Shown here: piece after piece, positions 5,902-6,338 of the stretch
Position numbering within the stretch: position 1 is the first letter of the stretch
Layout of the letters: each line of letters opens with the position of its first letter
From: Planctomycetota bacterium
Lineage (GTDB): Bacteria > Planctomycetota > Phycisphaerae > WQYP01
Direction: 5' to 3'
Length of the DNA stretch: 6,338 nucleotides
Assembly: GCA_021816165.1 (NCBI GenBank)
Contig: JAKAYZ010000153.1
Coordinates: 1 to 6,338, forward strand
The notes under the pieces: generated by a model
The model's database searches: none
Told to the model about the DNA's origin: nothing
Seen by the model: the letters and a program-made list of their open reading frames with translations, nothing else
Position numbers and translations under genes: made by a program

Positions 5902-6338
5902 CTTATCAATGGCAGTGAAAACCGGCTGTAACGACTCATGCGGTGATACGGGGAAAAGCTGGTGCAGCATCATACATGCTTCCCGGTTATCCCGCCTCCA
6001 TCCAACGAAAAAATGGCCGCCTGATTTATCCGGAAGTCACATGGAACGCATCCGCCATTTGTGCGCTCACCTTTTGGCCAAGAACGTTGACAAGGGCTTG
6101 TGACAGATTCTGCAAGGCATTTTTGGTTCTGATCCTGGGCTTTCTAACGCTGCCGTTACCGGCACCATCAGCCATATCCATTCTCCAATCCAAGTCGCCA
6201 TCGCATATACCCGCCGCGCCCGAAACTGATTTGGTCGTTGTTCGTTGATAGTTGATGGTTCCCCCGTATCCGCGCAGTCCGCTTAGAGAGTTTACCCCGT
6301 GCGCGCCGGGGCGGTCCATCCCATCCTGCCAGGAAGCC
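5902..6338. other. Stretch without a supported gene after the regulator
   Basis: I see no gene here that I can support. A minus-strand frame is open from the right edge to a stop at 6026, with an ATG at 6319, but it resembles no family, crosses a tandem heptamer repeat and lacks a Shine-Dalgarno. A plus-strand frame at 5943-6248 contains a hydrophobic run resembling a signal peptide but again has no ribosome site. A short plus frame from an ATG at 6255 stays open to the edge and might be the start of a gene continuing outside. Also visible are a CCCCG/CGGGG inverted repeat (6295-6311) and ACAAG-GG-CTTGT (6090-6101). No clear terminator follows the regulator. Confidence 0.5.
6231..6258 (+). 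repeat. Four tandem degenerate heptamers, TTGNTNG
   Basis: TTGGTCG, TTGTTCG, TTGATAG and TTGATGG follow one another without gaps, sharing T-T-G at positions 1-3, T at 5 and G at 7. The seven-base period is not a multiple of three, which argues against coding at this spot. Short tandem heptamers are known from intergenic DNA of cyanobacteria and other bacteria; no function can be assigned here. Confidence 0.5.

Noticed and set aside
6087..6092. Perfect TTGACA hexamer
   Set aside because: No acceptable -10 box lies 15-18 bases downstream, and no supported gene follows.
5943..6248. Plus-strand frame with a hydrophobic, signal-peptide-like run
   Set aside because: It starts at GTG with no ribosome site, the hydrophobic run is internal, and nothing around it supports a gene.
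6295..6311. CCCCG/CGGGG inverted repeat as a terminator
   Set aside because: The stem is only 5 bp and no T-run follows on either strand.
6026..6338. Minus-strand frame open from the right edge (ATG at 6319)
   Set aside because: It has no family resemblance, no ribosome site, and crosses a seven-base tandem repeat; a partial gene cannot be fully excluded.

Overview
This looks like a bacterial chromosome segment of moderate-to-high GC. It carries a small sugar or polyol catabolic locus, with a secreted glycosidase gene cut off by the left edge. Three things suggest a Gram-negative, environmental carbohydrate degrader: the exported glycosidase, the GatD-type dehydrogenase and the patchy use of Shine-Dalgarno sites. 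Planctomycetota or another PVC phylum is a guess from gene style; no marker gene here fixes the taxonomy.

Layout. Positions 1-443 (minus) hold the N-terminal 147 codons of a lipoprotein-like six-hairpin glycosidase that runs off the left edge. Positions 444-1103 form a largely gene-free stretch with a possible promoter for the glycosidase and a possible terminator for the operon to its right. Positions 1104-5028 (minus) are a tight three-gene operon, transcribed in this order: a 584-residue fusion of two TIM-barrel sugar isomerase/epimerase domains, a 368-residue zinc-type dehydrogenase, and a 354-residue GatD-like polyol-phosphate dehydrogenase. The junctions are a 4-nt ATGA overlap and a 2-nt gap, so translational coupling is likely. 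Positions 5029-5133 are a compact divergent control region. Positions 5134-5901 (plus) encode a DeoR-family repressor. Positions 5902-6338 hold no gene I can support, but they contain a short tandem heptamer repeat.

How the genes fit together. DeoR-family regulators usually sense phosphorylated sugars. The GatD-like enzyme, the AlsE/Rpe-like epimerase domain and the xylose-isomerase-like domain all belong to families that act on ketose phosphates, polyol phosphates or free ketoses. The likely theme is oxidation of a polyol (phosphate) to a ketose (phosphate), then isomerisation and C3 epimerisation into central metabolism, repressed by the divergent regulator. The substrate cannot be read from the sequence. 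No kinase, aldolase or transporter lies inside the window, so the pathway is incomplete as seen.

The most notable item is the single-chain fusion of two different epimerase-type barrels, both with apparently intact active sites. It is paired with two dehydrogenases whose cofactor fingerprints differ (NAD-like versus NADP-like).
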